Part shown: one piece after another, positions 42,191 to 53,050 of the stretch
How positions within the stretch are numbered: position 1 is the stretch's first letter
Layout: every line of letters begins with the position of its first letter
Source: Ichthyophis bannanicus
Taxonomy: Eukaryota > Chordata > Amphibia > Gymnophiona > Ichthyophiidae
Reading direction: 5' to 3'
Length of the DNA: 64,000 bases
Assembly: GCA_033557465.1 (NCBI GenBank)
Contig: CM066035.1
Span: 245,972,869 to 246,036,868 of the forward strand
Position numbers and translations under genes: made by a program
Notes under the pieces: model-generated
Databases searched by the model: none
What the model saw: only the letters and a program-made list of their open reading frames with translations
What the model was told of the DNA's origin: nothing

Positions 42191-43600
42191 ATCCACGTCA
42201 TTCTCATCATGGGCTGGTGTGGCCAATGCTTGAATGGTTCCTCCTCTCTCTCGCTGGAATTGTTCTCGATTGGCTCCTCCTCGGCTTCGGGGATAGCTTC
42301 GTCTTTCTTCTCGCCACTGATGGCTGCTGTCGTCATCATGCTGGGCGTCTTCGAGTTGCGGGCACATATCTCTCCAATGTCCTTCCTCTCTGCAATAGGC
42401 GCATTGGTTCACGCCTAGTCTCTGGGTCCGGCCTCCGCCTTGACCCCGCCCTCTTCCTCTGCTCCTTCGACTAGGGACACCTCCCCTTTTCTGTTCCACT
42501 ATGGCCGCAGCCAAAAAATCAGCTTTCTTCTTCATCTTTCTATCACATTCTCTCTGTCTTTCAGTATCACGATTCACATACACTTTATGAGCGACTTCCA
42601 ATAACTGTGTTGCATTCATGCCCGCAAACCCTTCTAACTTCTGTAATTTGCGTCTAATGTCTGGTTGAGACTGGTTTACAAAAGCAGAATTCACCATACA
42701 TAAACTTCCTGGTGCCTCGGGATCATAGGGAGTATACATTCTGTATGCTTCAGTTAATCTTTCATAAAAATCTGCTGGGCTCTCATCTATCCCTTGGATA
42801 ACTCCTGCAACTTTGGAAAGGTTCATAGCTTTCTGGCCCCCCCTTTTCAGGCCTTGTAAAAAGCCTTGGCGAAAACGGGCTAGGGCTGTGGATCCTTCAT
42901 CTGTATTTGGATCCCATTGGGGGTCTTCATTCGGGAATTCTCTCTGAGCTGCTTCCCTACGATCTATTATATTCTGCCCCTGTGCCGGAGCTGCAGGGTT
43001 TTCTGCCATCCATTCAATAGCTGCTTTTCTAATTCTTGCTCGTTCTTCTGTAGTGAATAGGGTGGTCAGGAGCTGACGGCAATCTGGCCAAGTGGGTTGG
43101 TGAGTTTCCATAATACTAGTTACTAATTCTGTCAGCTCCTGGGGCTTACTAGTATAGGAGGCGTAATGCGACCTCCAATTTAATAAATCAGTTGTAGAGA
43201 AAGGGAGATACACATAAGTTAGGGGTCCCGCTACCACTTCATCATTATCATTCTTTACGGGCACTCCCGGGACTTGCCGTAAGGGAAACAGTTTAGCTGC
43301 TATGGGTGTCTTTTGGGATCTAAGGGTTATTGTCGTTGCCTTTGCAGGAGTCACTTTCTTTTTCTCAACAGGTTTTGCTTTGGGTTTCGCTGTCACTGGC
43401 GTGCTAGTGCTAGTGCTGGCTTTCTCAATTATTTGTACACTTTCCTCATCTGGGGGATTCTCTCTTTCTCCTCCTTCTTCAGTCTCCACTTCTGACTCGC
43501 TTTTTAGGTCCTCCTCTTCTTTTCTCGCTAATTCTTCCTTTTTCTCTTCTCCAGGAGGGGGATCAGGGGTTGGGTCCCGCCTCGGCTCTGGCCGTCTCTG
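42188..43600 (-). pseudogene. gag: ERV gag: p12-like, capsid and nucleocapsid part
   Basis: This frame opens near 43600 in a Pro-rich then acidic stretch. It covers the capsid (PLTYVYLPFSTTDLLNWRSH, then a major homology-like QGIDESPADFYERLTEAYR) and ends in a nucleocapsid with one CCHC knuckle (CAYCREEGHWRDMC) and a basic tail. Single-knuckle nucleocapsid and capsid style are gammaretroviral. It is out of register by one base with the matrix frame (43563-44087); the shift falls at about 43570-43610, in the Pro-rich linker. No ATG is needed here because it is the continuation of Gag. Confidence 0.88.
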
Positions 43601-44087
43601 GGGTTTCTGGGGCAGGACGCCGGGCTACTCTCACTGGATCTGGGGTTCGGGGCTGCCTGAGAGTTATTTCTGGGGAATCAGGATCTGCCAGGATGGGCTT
43701 CTGTCTGGCTTTCTTATCCTGCTCTTTCATTCTAGGCTGTTCCGTTTTCTGTCTAGAATCTGTTTTAGCCAACATTATTCTGCACTGTTCCTCATAACAG
43801 CGCTGCGCCCAGGGGGGCGGATCTTCACAAATACTTAACCAGGAATCTATATAGGGGTACTGGTCGGGGTGCGCTATCCGCACTCTACGGTGTATTGACT
43901 GAATAATCTCTACTTTGAACGTTCCCTCTCGGGGCCAGATGGGGTCTAGATCGGGCCACTCCCTAGTACACAAAATTTGCAAACGGGCTGCTGTCATTTT
44001 AATACCATAATCTCCTGAATATCCCTCTTTAAAATGTGCGATCATACATTCTAATGGAGTGTTTCTAGTAGACCCCGCCCCTCCCAT
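43563..44087 (-). pseudogene. gag: ERV gag: matrix domain and linker, frameshifted end
   Basis: The ATG at 44085-44087 gives MGGAGS, a standard N-myristoylation context, so it is preferred over upstream non-ATG codons. The following residues look like a gammaretroviral matrix (EGYSGDYGIKMT, REWPDLDPIWPREGTF, SWLSICEDPPPWAQ), with a basic, Pro-rich linker after it. The frame ends at a TGA (43563-43565) because of a one-base shift relative to capsid. Confidence 0.88.
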
Positions 44088-44792
44088 TTCGATGTGTGCG
44101 CGCAACAACAGACAAAAGGGAAAGGAGGGCGGACCGTGGGTAAGGGGTCCTCACGGCCCTGGAAACGTATAAGGAGTACAAATAACAAGACAAGACGACA
44201 ATCGCTTCCCCCTTTTCGCGACCTGAACGCGGTCCGCCTTCACTTGGTCCGTGCTGCCAGACCTCTCATTCACACTTCGTTCACACAATCATGCTAGCAA
44301 CGTATCCCAGAATGCATTCGTTTCTATCTGTTCTGACTAGTCTTTTCCAATTTCCCAATTACAAAAAGGATGAGGGTTTCACCCAGCGAATTCCCATGCC
44401 AGGCTACTCGGCTCTTCCTTGAGAGGTGATCATGCTCTCTTACCAATTCCCAATATCTCGAGATTACAAATTCCAAAGTTCCAAGTTCCAATGGCAGTAC
44501 TGCGCTTTCTATTTCTGTCTAGACCCAAAATCAAAACTATACTCACCGGATCCGGTCCTCAAACTTCCCAAGCAGGCGCATGAGTTGGACCTCGGACTCC
44601 CCTCACTCGGGTTCGAGGCGTTGACTCCAGCCGGGCTCGTCACCCGCCGAGGTCCGACCAGCTCCCTCCGATACAAGGGACCGGTGGCGCCAGGGAGCAG
44701 CCCTCGTCGGAAGGGCGCGATCCCGGCAGGACCAAGCCTATAGAGGCGGAAAGTCGTGGTATATTGCCCTATATACACTTTGATTCCACAAC
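44088..44792 (-). other. ERV 5' leader
   Basis: About 700 bp between primer site and gag ATG, where splice donor and packaging signals would lie. I see no long frame; individual signals cannot be assigned with confidence. Confidence 0.6.
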
Positions 44793-44810
44793 TTCCCGGC
44801 CAACGCACCA
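44793..44810 (-). other. ERV primer-binding site, tRNA-Gly(UCC) type
   Basis: The plus strand TTCCCGGCCAACGCACCA equals, by recall, the last 18 nt of vertebrate tRNA-Gly(UCC) with CCA. It lies 7 bp inside the 5' LTR edge. Confidence 0.82.
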
Positions 44811-44817
44811 AGGAATA

Positions 44818-45479
44818 TGTAGCAGCAAAGCGCAGACAAACCAATGATACCAGGAGTCTGTTCAGAAGGTCCAAATCATTTATTTGTGCACAAGTCTCGA
44901 ACCAGTCAATTTCAAAATGGCTGAGCAAAGTTTTCAAGCATTACAACAACTTTTATAGACTTCTGTTCCATTCTAGGTATAGAAAAACATTTCATTGGTC
45001 CCGGTAATCTCCCGTACCTCCCGTACCTCTTCTATTGGTCCCGGTACTGATAAGTTTATCCAGTTATGTCCCTCCAGTGGGCATGACACCTGCATACCCC
45101 CCTTCTAGTCCCAATTACAATGGTCAGTTCATCAACTTGTTACTTTCACACTTTCAAGGTTATAGAACCAATTTGTACGTGCAGAGGAGCTGGGCTCTGC
45201 AACTCATCTGTCAGCACTCCCAATTATTTCTTTGCAGATGTACTTTTTCTTATCAGTAACTTTTAAACATGTTTTTCTGTATTTTTCCATCTTTCAATAC
45301 TGCAGTTCTGCTTACCTAAGCTAATTCAATACTTCTACTGAGTTCTATCTTACAATAGCAGCATATTGGGGGATGTGCAATCCTATATGCCTCTCCACAG
45401 GCCTCATTTACAGGTCAAGCTAGCCATGCTGGCCTGCTTATGTTCAGACACTGTGGGTCACAGGCCTGCACCTGCCACA
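44818..45479 (-). repeat. ERV 5' LTR (662 bp)
   Basis: Identical by eye to 24932-25593. U3 (right side in plus coordinates) contains two copies of TACCGGGACCAAT, each with a CCAAT box, around a short GGTACGGGA tandem. The TATA box is at 44950-44958. TTAG follows at 45480. Confidence 0.93.
44950..44958 (-). promoter_or_regulatory. TATA box of the ERV 5' LTR
   Basis: The minus strand reads CTATAAAAG, downstream of two CCAAT boxes and about 70 bp upstream of AATAAA (44879-44884). This is a standard U3-R arrangement. Confidence 0.75.
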
Positions 45480-47737
45480 TTAGAACATAAAGATATGCCA
45501 TACTGGGTCAGACCAAGGTCCATCAAGCCCAGAATCCTGTTTCCAACAGTGGCCAATCTAGGTCACACGTACCTAGCAGTTTCCCCAAAAGACACAGGTT
45601 CCACAATGCTTGTACTGGGTCAAGCATTGATATCCTGGGTCCCTTCTTAATAATGGTTTATGGACCTTTCCTCCAGGAACTTGTCCAAACCTTTTTTAAA
45701 CCCAGCTACACTAACAGCCTTTACTACATCCTCCGGTAATAAATTCCAGAGTTTGATTACACGTTGAGTGAAAAAATATTTTCTCTTATTAGTCTTAAAT
45801 AGTTTACCCTGTAGCTTCATTGCATGTCCCCTAGTCTTTCTATATTCTGATAACGTAATAATCGATCTATGTTTACCCGTTCCACTCCATTCATTAATTT
45901 ATAGACTTCTATCATATCTCCCCTCAGCCGTCTCTTTTCCAGGTTAAAGAGCCCTAACCTTTTTAGCCTTTCTTCATAGGAGTGTCCTTCCATCCCCTTT
46001 ACCATTTTGGTGGCTCTTCTAAGAACCTTTTCTAATAACGCTAAGATACGGCGACCAGAATTGCACCCAATATTCACCATGGAACGATATAGAGGCATTA
46101 TAATATCCTTTGTTTTATTTTCTATTCCTTTCCTTATGATAACTAGCATTCTATTTTCTCTCTTGGCCGCCGCTGCACACTGGGCTGAGGGTTTTAACAA
46201 GTTATCCACAATGATGCCTAAATCTTTTTCCTGGGTTGTGGTTCCTAATGTGGAACCTTGCATTGTGTAACCATAGTTTGGGTTGTTCTTCCCTAGGTGC
46301 ATAACTTTGCACTTGTCCACATTAAATTTCATCTGCCATTTTGATGCCCAGTCTTCCAATTTATCAAGATCCTCTTGCAATTTTCCACAATCCTCTTGGG
46401 TTTTAACAACTTTAAATAGTTTTGTGTCATCTGAAAATTTGATAACCTCACTCATTATTCCCTTTTCCAGGTCATTTATGAATATGTCAAAAAGCAGTGG
46501 ATCCAGCACATATCCCTGTGGTACACCACTATTCACCTTTCTCCATTGGGAAAATTGGCCATTTAGCCATACCCTCTGCTTTCTATCTTTTAACCAGTTC
46601 CTGATCCACAATAGTACACTGCCTCCTATCCCATGACTCTTTAGTTTTGCCAAAAGTCTCTGATGAGAGACCTTGTCCAAGGCTTTATGAAAGTCCAGAT
46701 ACACTATATCAACCAACTCACCTTTGTCCACATGTTTATTCACACCTTCAAAAAAACATAACAGATTTGTAAGACAAGATCTTCCTTGTCTAAAGCCATG
46801 TTGGCTGTCTCCCATTAGGCCATGATCATCTACATGCTGAGTAATTTTGTTCTTTATGATGGATTCTACCATTTTTCCTGGTACTGAAGTCAGGCTCACC
46901 GGTCTGTAGTTTCCCGGATCACCCCTGAAACCCTTTTAAAAAATTGGCATTGCATTGGCGATCCTCCAATCTTTGGTATTACAGATGATTTTAATGATAG
47001 TTCACAGATTACTAATAGCAGGTCTGCAATCTCATATTTCAGTTCTTTCAACACCCTTTGATGTATAACATCTGGCCCAGGTGATTTGCTACTCTTCAGT
47101 TTATCTAATAGTTGTAATACATCTTCCCGATGTATCGATATTTCCTTCAATTCTTCTGCACCTTTAAATACCACTTCAGTCATGGATAACATCCCTATAT
47201 CTTCCTCAGTAAAGACCAAAGCAAAGAATTCATTCAGTCTCTCCTCTGTCGCTTTGTCGCCTCTTAGTGCCCCTTTAACCCCTCTGTCATCTAATGGACC
47301 AACTGACTCTCTCACAGGCTTTTTGCTACAAATGTACTTGAAAAAGTCTTTATTACACGTTTTTGTTTCCGCAGCAAGCTTCTTCTCAAATTCACCCTTT
47401 GCCTGCCTTATCAATGCCTTGCATTTGACTTGCCAGTGCTTGTGCTATTTCCAGGTTTCGTCGTTTGGCTCTTTTTTCTATTTCCTGAAAGATGCTTTTT
47501 TGGCAACAACAGCCTCTCTAACCTCACTTTTAAACCATGCTGGCAGTTTTTTGGATTTCCTTCCACTTTTCTTAAAGCGTGGAATACAGCTGGTCTGGGC
47601 TTCCAAGATAGTATTTTTCAACAACACCCAAGCTTGATGTAAGTCTTTAACCTTTGCAACTGCTCCTTTTAGTTTTTTCTTAACTAATTTTCCTCATTTT
47701 ATCATAGTCTCCCTTTCAAAAGTTAAAAGGTAGTACT
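45480..47737 (-). pseudogene. CR1 (subfamily a) 3' half, minus strand
   Basis: In sense order it begins at 47737 within the endonuclease-RT linker and covers the reverse transcriptase (46899-45817 is open for 360 codons), ending in GAACATAA-type repeats complementary to TTATGTTC. Motif B has GVPQGYVLDP and the catalytic box reads FSDD rather than FADD. Frame changes near 46900, 47420 and 46060 break it. It is inserted in L2-B, and the ERV lies against its 3' end. Confidence 0.88.
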
Positions 47738-47850
47738 GGGCATCATCAGTGAGAGATGGTACTAAAAGCTATTGGAAAAGATGAGTGCACCAAGGGACTG
47801 GGTGAAAGAGAGAGAAAAGGAGTGCACCCAAGACCAATCCTTGGGGTACT
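47738..47850 (-). mobile_element. L2-B remainder beyond the CR1
   Basis: This sequence matches 51550-51670 of the L2 copy at 50601-51680 (block AGAGATGAGTGCA.CAAGGGACTGGGT). It is thus the upstream part of L2-B, separated from 24931 by the ERV and the CR1. Confidence 0.75.
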
Positions 47851-47859
47851 TGGATCTTA

Positions 47860-48170
47860 ACACCTGCTCTTTTAAGAAAGCCCTCAACCTCAGCTGTTCC
47901 CACTTCTTGCAATTATTTTGTGAAGATCCACTATTCTATACTCATAGCCATCCTTTTTTAACTCATGTCTAGTTCTTTTGGCCACTCTTTTACAAAGCTA
48001 TGGTCAGAGTGTTTTTTCTTATGCTGATGACATACCAATACTGGCTTATACTGACTTATTTCCTCATGACCCTAGTTCTTTGAATGACTGTCTAAATGCA
48101 ATACTCAGAGCAGCACTCAGGCAGCTCCTTAAGAATAGACATGCACATAATCCTATTAAATCATAAGCCT
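47860..48170 (+). pseudogene. LINE A segment 4: reverse-transcriptase catalytic box
   Basis: The translation LLQSYGQSVFSYADDIPILA contains the YADD motif (about 48020-48031), followed by SSLNDCLNAIL. It continues LINE A after segment 3 (motif A, ending 23918). About 24 kb of nested insertions lie between them. Motif B is not recognisable in the segment. Confidence 0.72.
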
Positions 48171-48304
48171 TATACTGTAGATAATTAGGAAGTCCCCCCC
48201 CCCCTTAGTTTTTGGGAGGGATTTCACTTACACGTTTTCAGTGGAAGCTCAAAGTGAATTATATTCAAATACAATAGATATTTTCTTGTCCATGAAGGAC
48301 TTGT

Positions 48305-48652
48305 AATCTAATGGAGAGTATTCAGTGGTGGCAGCTAGTGCTTGTAAAACAGCTAGCCATCGCCACTGAAGTCTAACCCTGGATATTCAATGCTGGAACC
48401 ATATCCGGCCACCAGCATTAAGTATCTCAGTCACTGCAGAATACAAAAGCTAATCGGGCAGCGACTCACTATTGGCACTGCCTGGTTAGTGATGGGTGCT
48501 GCCTCTGCTCTGCCCCTGAATGCCCCCGACACACTCCAATCCTAACCACTTAGCATCAGAGTGTGTAGCAGCGGCACCTACGGATATACAGCTCAACAGC
48601 ATTTACATTATTTGTAGTGCTGCAAACCATGTAAATGCCTTTGAATATCCCC
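48305..48652 (+). repeat. Short DNA-transposon-like repeat, copy 1
   Basis: Non-coding. It contains GGATATTCAATGCTGG and ends AACCATGTAAATGCC.TTGAATATCCCC. Related copies are at 48827-49780 (inverted, split) and 52601-53045. Ends of GGGG.ATATTCA type suggest a non-autonomous DNA transposon. Confidence 0.5.
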
Positions 48653-48655
48653 CTG

Positions 48656-48780
48656 AGTTTGTATCTGGGGCAATGGAGGGTTAAGTAACTTGCCTAAAGT
48701 CACAAGGAGCAGCAGTGGCTTCAAACCCTGGCTTTCCTGGTTCTCAGTGCACTGTTCTAATTAGCTGTTACTCCTCATTC
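48656..48780 (-). repeat. tRNA-derived SINE, truncated
   Basis: The minus strand shows a degenerate tRNA head (GGGTTTGAAGCC as B box) and the MIR-like core (TTTAGGCAAGTTACTTAACC). It lacks a 3' tail. Confidence 0.65.
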
Positions 48781-48826
48781 TGATGATTGCTAGCACTCTA
48801 GTGCATTCATGCTCTCTGCAGCTCTC

Positions 48827-49780
48827 AAAGGGCCTGTATTCAAAGGGATTAACATGATTAGCAGAGCTGCTTACCATGTTAATCCCTCTATCCAGGATAT
48901 TCAGCAGCGCTAATACAGTTAGTGCTGCCACTGCACACCCCTGGCAATACTGAGTCACTACCCAATTATGGCAAAGAGGCGAAAGCAAGGCACAGCCTAG
49001 GCTGGCCTAACGTTTGCCGCAGAAGTTAACCACGCAGAAACTGAATATCGCTGCTACCCAGTTAGCTTCCTGCCAATCCAGGCAACCCTATATTCAATGC
49101 TGGGGCCAGATATGACCCCAGCATTGAATATCTGAGTTTAAGGTTACCAGTCACCTCAAGAATAAAATACAAATACCTAATGATTATATTTAAACATCAT
49201 AACAAAATAGCCTCAACCCCTCTTTCTGCTCTCCTCATATCACCCAACACTTCCAGGGTAAGAAGACATTGCTCCCAAAACACCTATAGAATACCCTCCC
49301 ACATCCACAATACCAATCAATGCACCAGCTCCAGAGCCTTCTCTTACAATGCCCTAAATATGGTGGAACTCCCTCCCCAATGACTTAAGAGCTACAAAAG
49401 ATCTCCTGCAATTCCGGAATGTTTTAAAGATATTTCTATTCATTGAACATTTTGGCGACTCTTACAATGTCCCCAAATCCCAAGAAATCTGAAGGACTGT
49501 AAATCACCTTCCCATGACAATGTGAGATCATAAATTAAGGATACATCAGATTTTAATGATACATATGTCTATGACCATGCTTTACACAGTTTATTATATA
49601 TAGTTTAACAAGCTAACTGTACATAGTTTCTAAGTTTAATGTAAAGTTTGTTGTGATGTTCCATGTAAACCACCCCTGATCTTAGGAAGGGGTGGTATAT
49701 AAAACCTTGTTAAATAAAATAAATAAATAAGGTTCAGTGCCAGTGGCTAGCCGCCACCACTGAATATGCCCCCTTCCCCA
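48827..49780 (-). repeat. Short DNA-transposon-like repeat, copy 2, split by a LINE tail
   Basis: The left end AGGGCCTGTATTCAAAGGG resembles the right end of copy 3 inverted. The right end CACTGAATATGCCCC resembles the left end of copy 1 inverted. The interior shares CATTGAATATC and GCTGCCCAGTTA-like blocks. A LINE tail occupies 49140-49731. Confidence 0.45.
49140..49731 (+). mobile_element. L2-like LINE 3' end, plus strand
   Basis: Codons give RAFSYNALNMVELPPQ (degenerate WN.LP block) and a frame ending near 49384. A 3' UTR with GTGGTATATAAAACC follows, finishing in AAATAAATAAATAA. It differs from the AGTAGT-tailed L2 copies. Confidence 0.75.
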
Positions 49781-50000
49781 AAGTACTTAGAAAAGATTAA
49801 TGATTTCTACCTTAGACAGATGGGATTCTGTTTACTGAAAAGCACTGAGCTGACTTTGATTGGCATCGGCAATTTTAAACACAAAAATCTGGATGCCTAT
49901 ATGAGTATTTGCTTAATCTCTCTAGACATGACATCCTCTTTCAGCTTGGTAGATTATTCTATTTTAATTGGCAGACTCCAATGTTTGACTAGTTGAAGTC
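49765..50000 (+). pseudogene. LINE A2 segment 1: RT motif A
   Basis: The translation SICLISLDMTSSFSLVDYSILIGRLQ corresponds to motif A of a LINE A-like reverse transcriptase. It is interrupted at 50001 by an antisense CR1. Motif B appears on the other side at 52161. Confidence 0.65.
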
Positions 50001-52160
50001 ATAAGAACATATGATAAGAACATAAGATATGCCTTACTGGGTCAGACCAAGGTCCATCAAGCACAGTATTCTGTTTCCAACAGTGGCCAATCTAGGACAC
50101 AAGTACCTAGCAGTTCCCCCAAAAGACACAGGTTCCACAATGCTTGCACTGGGGCAAGCAGTGGATTTCCTGGTCCCCTTTAATAATGCCCCCAGGAACT
50201 TGTCCAAACCTTTTTTAAAACCAGCTACACTAACAGCTTTTACTACATCCTCTAGTAATGAATTTCAGAGTTTGATTACACGTTGAGTAAAAAAATATTT
50301 TCTCTTCATAGTCTTAAATAGGTTACCCTATAGCTTCATTGCATGTCCCCCAGTCTTTTTATATTTTGATGTCGTAAACATTCAATCTACGTTTGCCTGT
50401 TCTACTCCACTAATTTATAGACCTCTATCATATCTCCCCTCAGCCATCTCTTTTCCAGGTTGAAGAGCCCTAACCTTTTTAGCCTCTCCTCATAGGGGTA
50501 TCATTCCACCCCTTTACCATTTTGGTGTCGCTTCTCTGTACCTTTTCTAATAATGCTATATCCTTTTTGAGATAAGGCAACCAGAATTGCACACAATAGT
50601 CTACTACTACTACTACTGAGTATTTGTATAGCGCTACAAGACATATGCATGCTGCACAGACATGTAAGAGACAGTCCCTGCTCATCAGAGATTACAATCT
50701 AGTCAAGACAGACAACACAGAAGGTGTAGACAGGGATACATCTAGGGAGAATGGTAAAGAAACAAGACCAGGTGAGTCAAGATCCAGAAGCGGCAGTGAA
50801 GAGGTGAGTTTTCAGCCTGGATTTAAAAAGGGTCAGAGAAAGCGCCTGGCATAGACACAGGTAGTTTGTTCCAGGTGTAAGGTGCAGCAAGGTGAAAGAC
50901 GTGAAGTCTGGAGTTAGCAATAGAAGGGCACAGATAGAAGCAATTTGTGGAGTTCCCGAGGAGGGGTCTAGTGAGAGATAAGAGAAGAAAGGTAGTGAGG
51001 AGCTGCACAATGAATGCACTTATAGGTCAGCAAGAGAAGTTGAAATGGATGCGGAAACAGATAGGGAGCCAGTGAAGTGACTTGAGAAGAGGGGTAATAT
51101 GGGCATGATGAGGCTGGTGGAAGATTAGCTGTGCAGCAGAGTGTTGAACAAATTGAAGGGGAGAGAGATGATTCAAAGGGAGACTAGGAAAGAGTAGGTT
51201 ACAGTAGTCAAGACGGGAGGTGATTAAGGAGTGGATAAGTGCCTTAGTAGTGTGTTCAGAAAGGAATGGGCAGATTTTGTTGATGTATAGAGAAAGAAAT
51301 GGCAGGAGAAGGAGAAAGAGGAGTCAAAGACAACCCTAAGATTGTGAGTCGAGGAAACAGGGAAGAGTAGAGAGTTATCCACAGAGACTGAGAAAGGAGG
51401 AAGAGGAAAGGAGGTTTGAGGGGGAAAAATAAGAAGTTCAGTTTTGGCCATGTTCAATTTCAAGTGGCGGTGAGACATCCAAGCAGCAATGTCAGAAAAG
51501 CAGGTAGAGATCTAGGTCTAGATTGCCAGAAAGATTTCAGGTGTGGAGAGGTAGATCTGGGAGTCATCGGCATAAAGATGATACTGAAAGCCATGGGAAG
51601 AGATGAGTGCAGCAAGGGACTGGGTATAGAGAGAGAAAAGGAGTGGACCCAAGATAGATCCTTGGGGTACACCAACCGAGTTACAGAGGCATTATAATAT
51701 TCTTTGTTTTATTCTCCATTCCTTTCTTTATGTTTCCTAGCATTCTATTTGCTTTCTTGGCCGCTGCTGCACACTAGGCGGTGGGTTTCAACATGTTATC
51801 CACGATGATGCCTAAATCTTTTTCCTGGTTGGTGGTTCCTAATGTGGAACCTTGCATCATGTAACCATAGTTTGGGTTGTTCTTTCCTAAGTGCATAACT
51901 TTGCACTTGTCCACATTCAATTTTATCTGCCATTTGAACATACAGTCTTCCAATTTATCAAGGTCCTCTTGCAATTTTTCACAATCCTCTTGAATTTTAA
52001 TAACATTGAATAATTTGATTACCTCACTTGTTATTCCCATTTCCAGGTCATTTATGAATATGTTAAAAAGCAGCAGACCCAGCACAGACTATTCACCTTT
52101 CTCCAGTAGGAAAATTGGCCATTTAGCCCTACTCTCTGCTTTCTATCTTTTACCCAGTTC
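50001..52160 (-). mobile_element. CR1 (subfamily a) fragment, minus strand, split by an L2
   Basis: Positions 50001-50600 hold the 3' UTR and the C-terminal codons. Positions 51681-52160 hold the RT around KLNVDKCKVMHLGKNNPNYG and NIFINDLEMGITSEVI. An L2 copy (50601-51680) separates them. The catalytic FADD block is deleted (EVIKLFNVIK follows directly). Frame errors are frequent. Confidence 0.82.
50601..51680 (-). mobile_element. L2 3' end with AGTAGT tail, minus strand
   Basis: Sense order: LKLNMAKTELLIFP, LRVVFDSSFSFS, then degenerate C-terminal codons including SSGTP and TPGTNYL. A 3' UTR with CTCTGATGAGCAGGGACTG and an AGTAGTAGTAG tail follows. It is nested in the CR1 and is the same family as L2-B. 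Confidence 0.82.
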
Positions 52161-52600
52161 TGTCTTTCAACCATATCTCAGTAAAAGATCTTTTTGTGTC
52201 CATCTGGACTCTACCTCATCTCTAAAACAATCTCCATTGTGGGGTTCCTCAGGGCTCAATGTTAGACTCTAAATAACATCTTCCTAATTCCATTTGTGAT
52301 TCTCCTCCAAGGATTTGGTTTAACCCCCTTTTATTATGTTAATGTTGTTAAATATGTGGTTGCTTTTGACTCCCATTACAAACAATTAACCTCTGAAATT
52401 ACCTGTAAAATGGGAGACTCTGACCAAGTGAATAAAGAAAAATAAGCACAAATTGAACTTGGCAAAGACAGAGGCAATAGTTTTTTCCAAAGGAAATGCA
52501 TCAGCCATAACATGTGCTCCATATCTTGAAGGATCACCCATCACTTTGAAGGAATCCATGACCTTAAACATTCATATTTCCAGTGTAGCAAAAATAATCA
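52161..52600 (+). pseudogene. LINE A2 segment 2: RT motif B and palm end
   Basis: Codons encode YLSKRSFCVHL, then, in another frame, GVPQGSML (motif B), and later LNLAKTEAIVFSKGN. The YADD box is not readable. It is the other side of the CR1-interrupted LINE. Confidence 0.62.
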
Positions 52601-53045
52601 TTTTAGGCCCACTATTGAGTTAACACCAGATATTCAATGCCAGGGTCATATGCGGCCCCTTTATTGAATATCCGGGATCACCACGCTGCCTCTCAGCTGC
52701 AGTTCATAACTGGGCAGCAGCAATATTGCATGCTGCCTGATTAGCTCCTGCGCTTAAAGATAGGCAAACCTTTTGCCTCACCTATCTTTTAGGTGCAGAT
52801 TGCTAATCAGGCAGCAAGCAATATCGCTGCTGCCCAGTTACTGATTGTTGCCCCCTCCGCTCCTCCTTGGAATGCCCCTGACACGTCCCAATGCTAAGCA
52901 GTTAGTATCAGAGCATGTAAAGGAGAAGAGAAGGGATATTCCATGGTACTAACTGTTAGTGCTGTTGAATATCCCAGACTGTGACATTTACATGGTTTAC
53001 AGGGCTGTAAACCATGTAAATGCCTTTTGAATAGGCCCTTTGTGC
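52601..53045 (+). repeat. Short DNA-transposon-like repeat, copy 3
   Basis: It starts TAGGCCCACTATTGAGTTAA and ends TTTTGAATAGGCCCTTT. It shares CAGATATTCAATGCCAGGGTC and the ACCATGTAAATGCC end with copies 1 and 2. An internal inverted pair, CTGCCTGATTAGC (52735) and GCTAATCAGGCAG (52811), makes a hairpin. Confidence 0.5.
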
Positions 53046-53050
53046 TTATT

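Larger units (their letters stand above)
24932..45479 (-). mobile_element. Gammaretrovirus-like ERV, complete but interrupted by an L1
   Basis: The minus-strand provirus runs 5' LTR (44818-45479), primer site, leader, gag (about 44087-42188), an amber codon, pro-pol (42187-28082), env (27743-25662), purine tract and 3' LTR (24932-25593). Without the L1 and one copy of its target duplication (30712-41190) it is about 10.07 kb. Gag-UAG-Pol organisation, the Pro motif VDTGAQHSV, the 4-bp duplication and a CXXC-bearing Env point to a gamma-like virus. Breaks: a frameshift in gag, a stop codon in integrase and the L1 insertion in reverse transcriptase. Env is open. The LTRs are identical by eye over 662 bp. 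Confidence 0.93.

Noticed and set aside
43302..43838. 178-codon plus-strand frame opposite ERV gag
   Set aside because: Antisense shadow of the Pro/Glu-rich linker of Gag.
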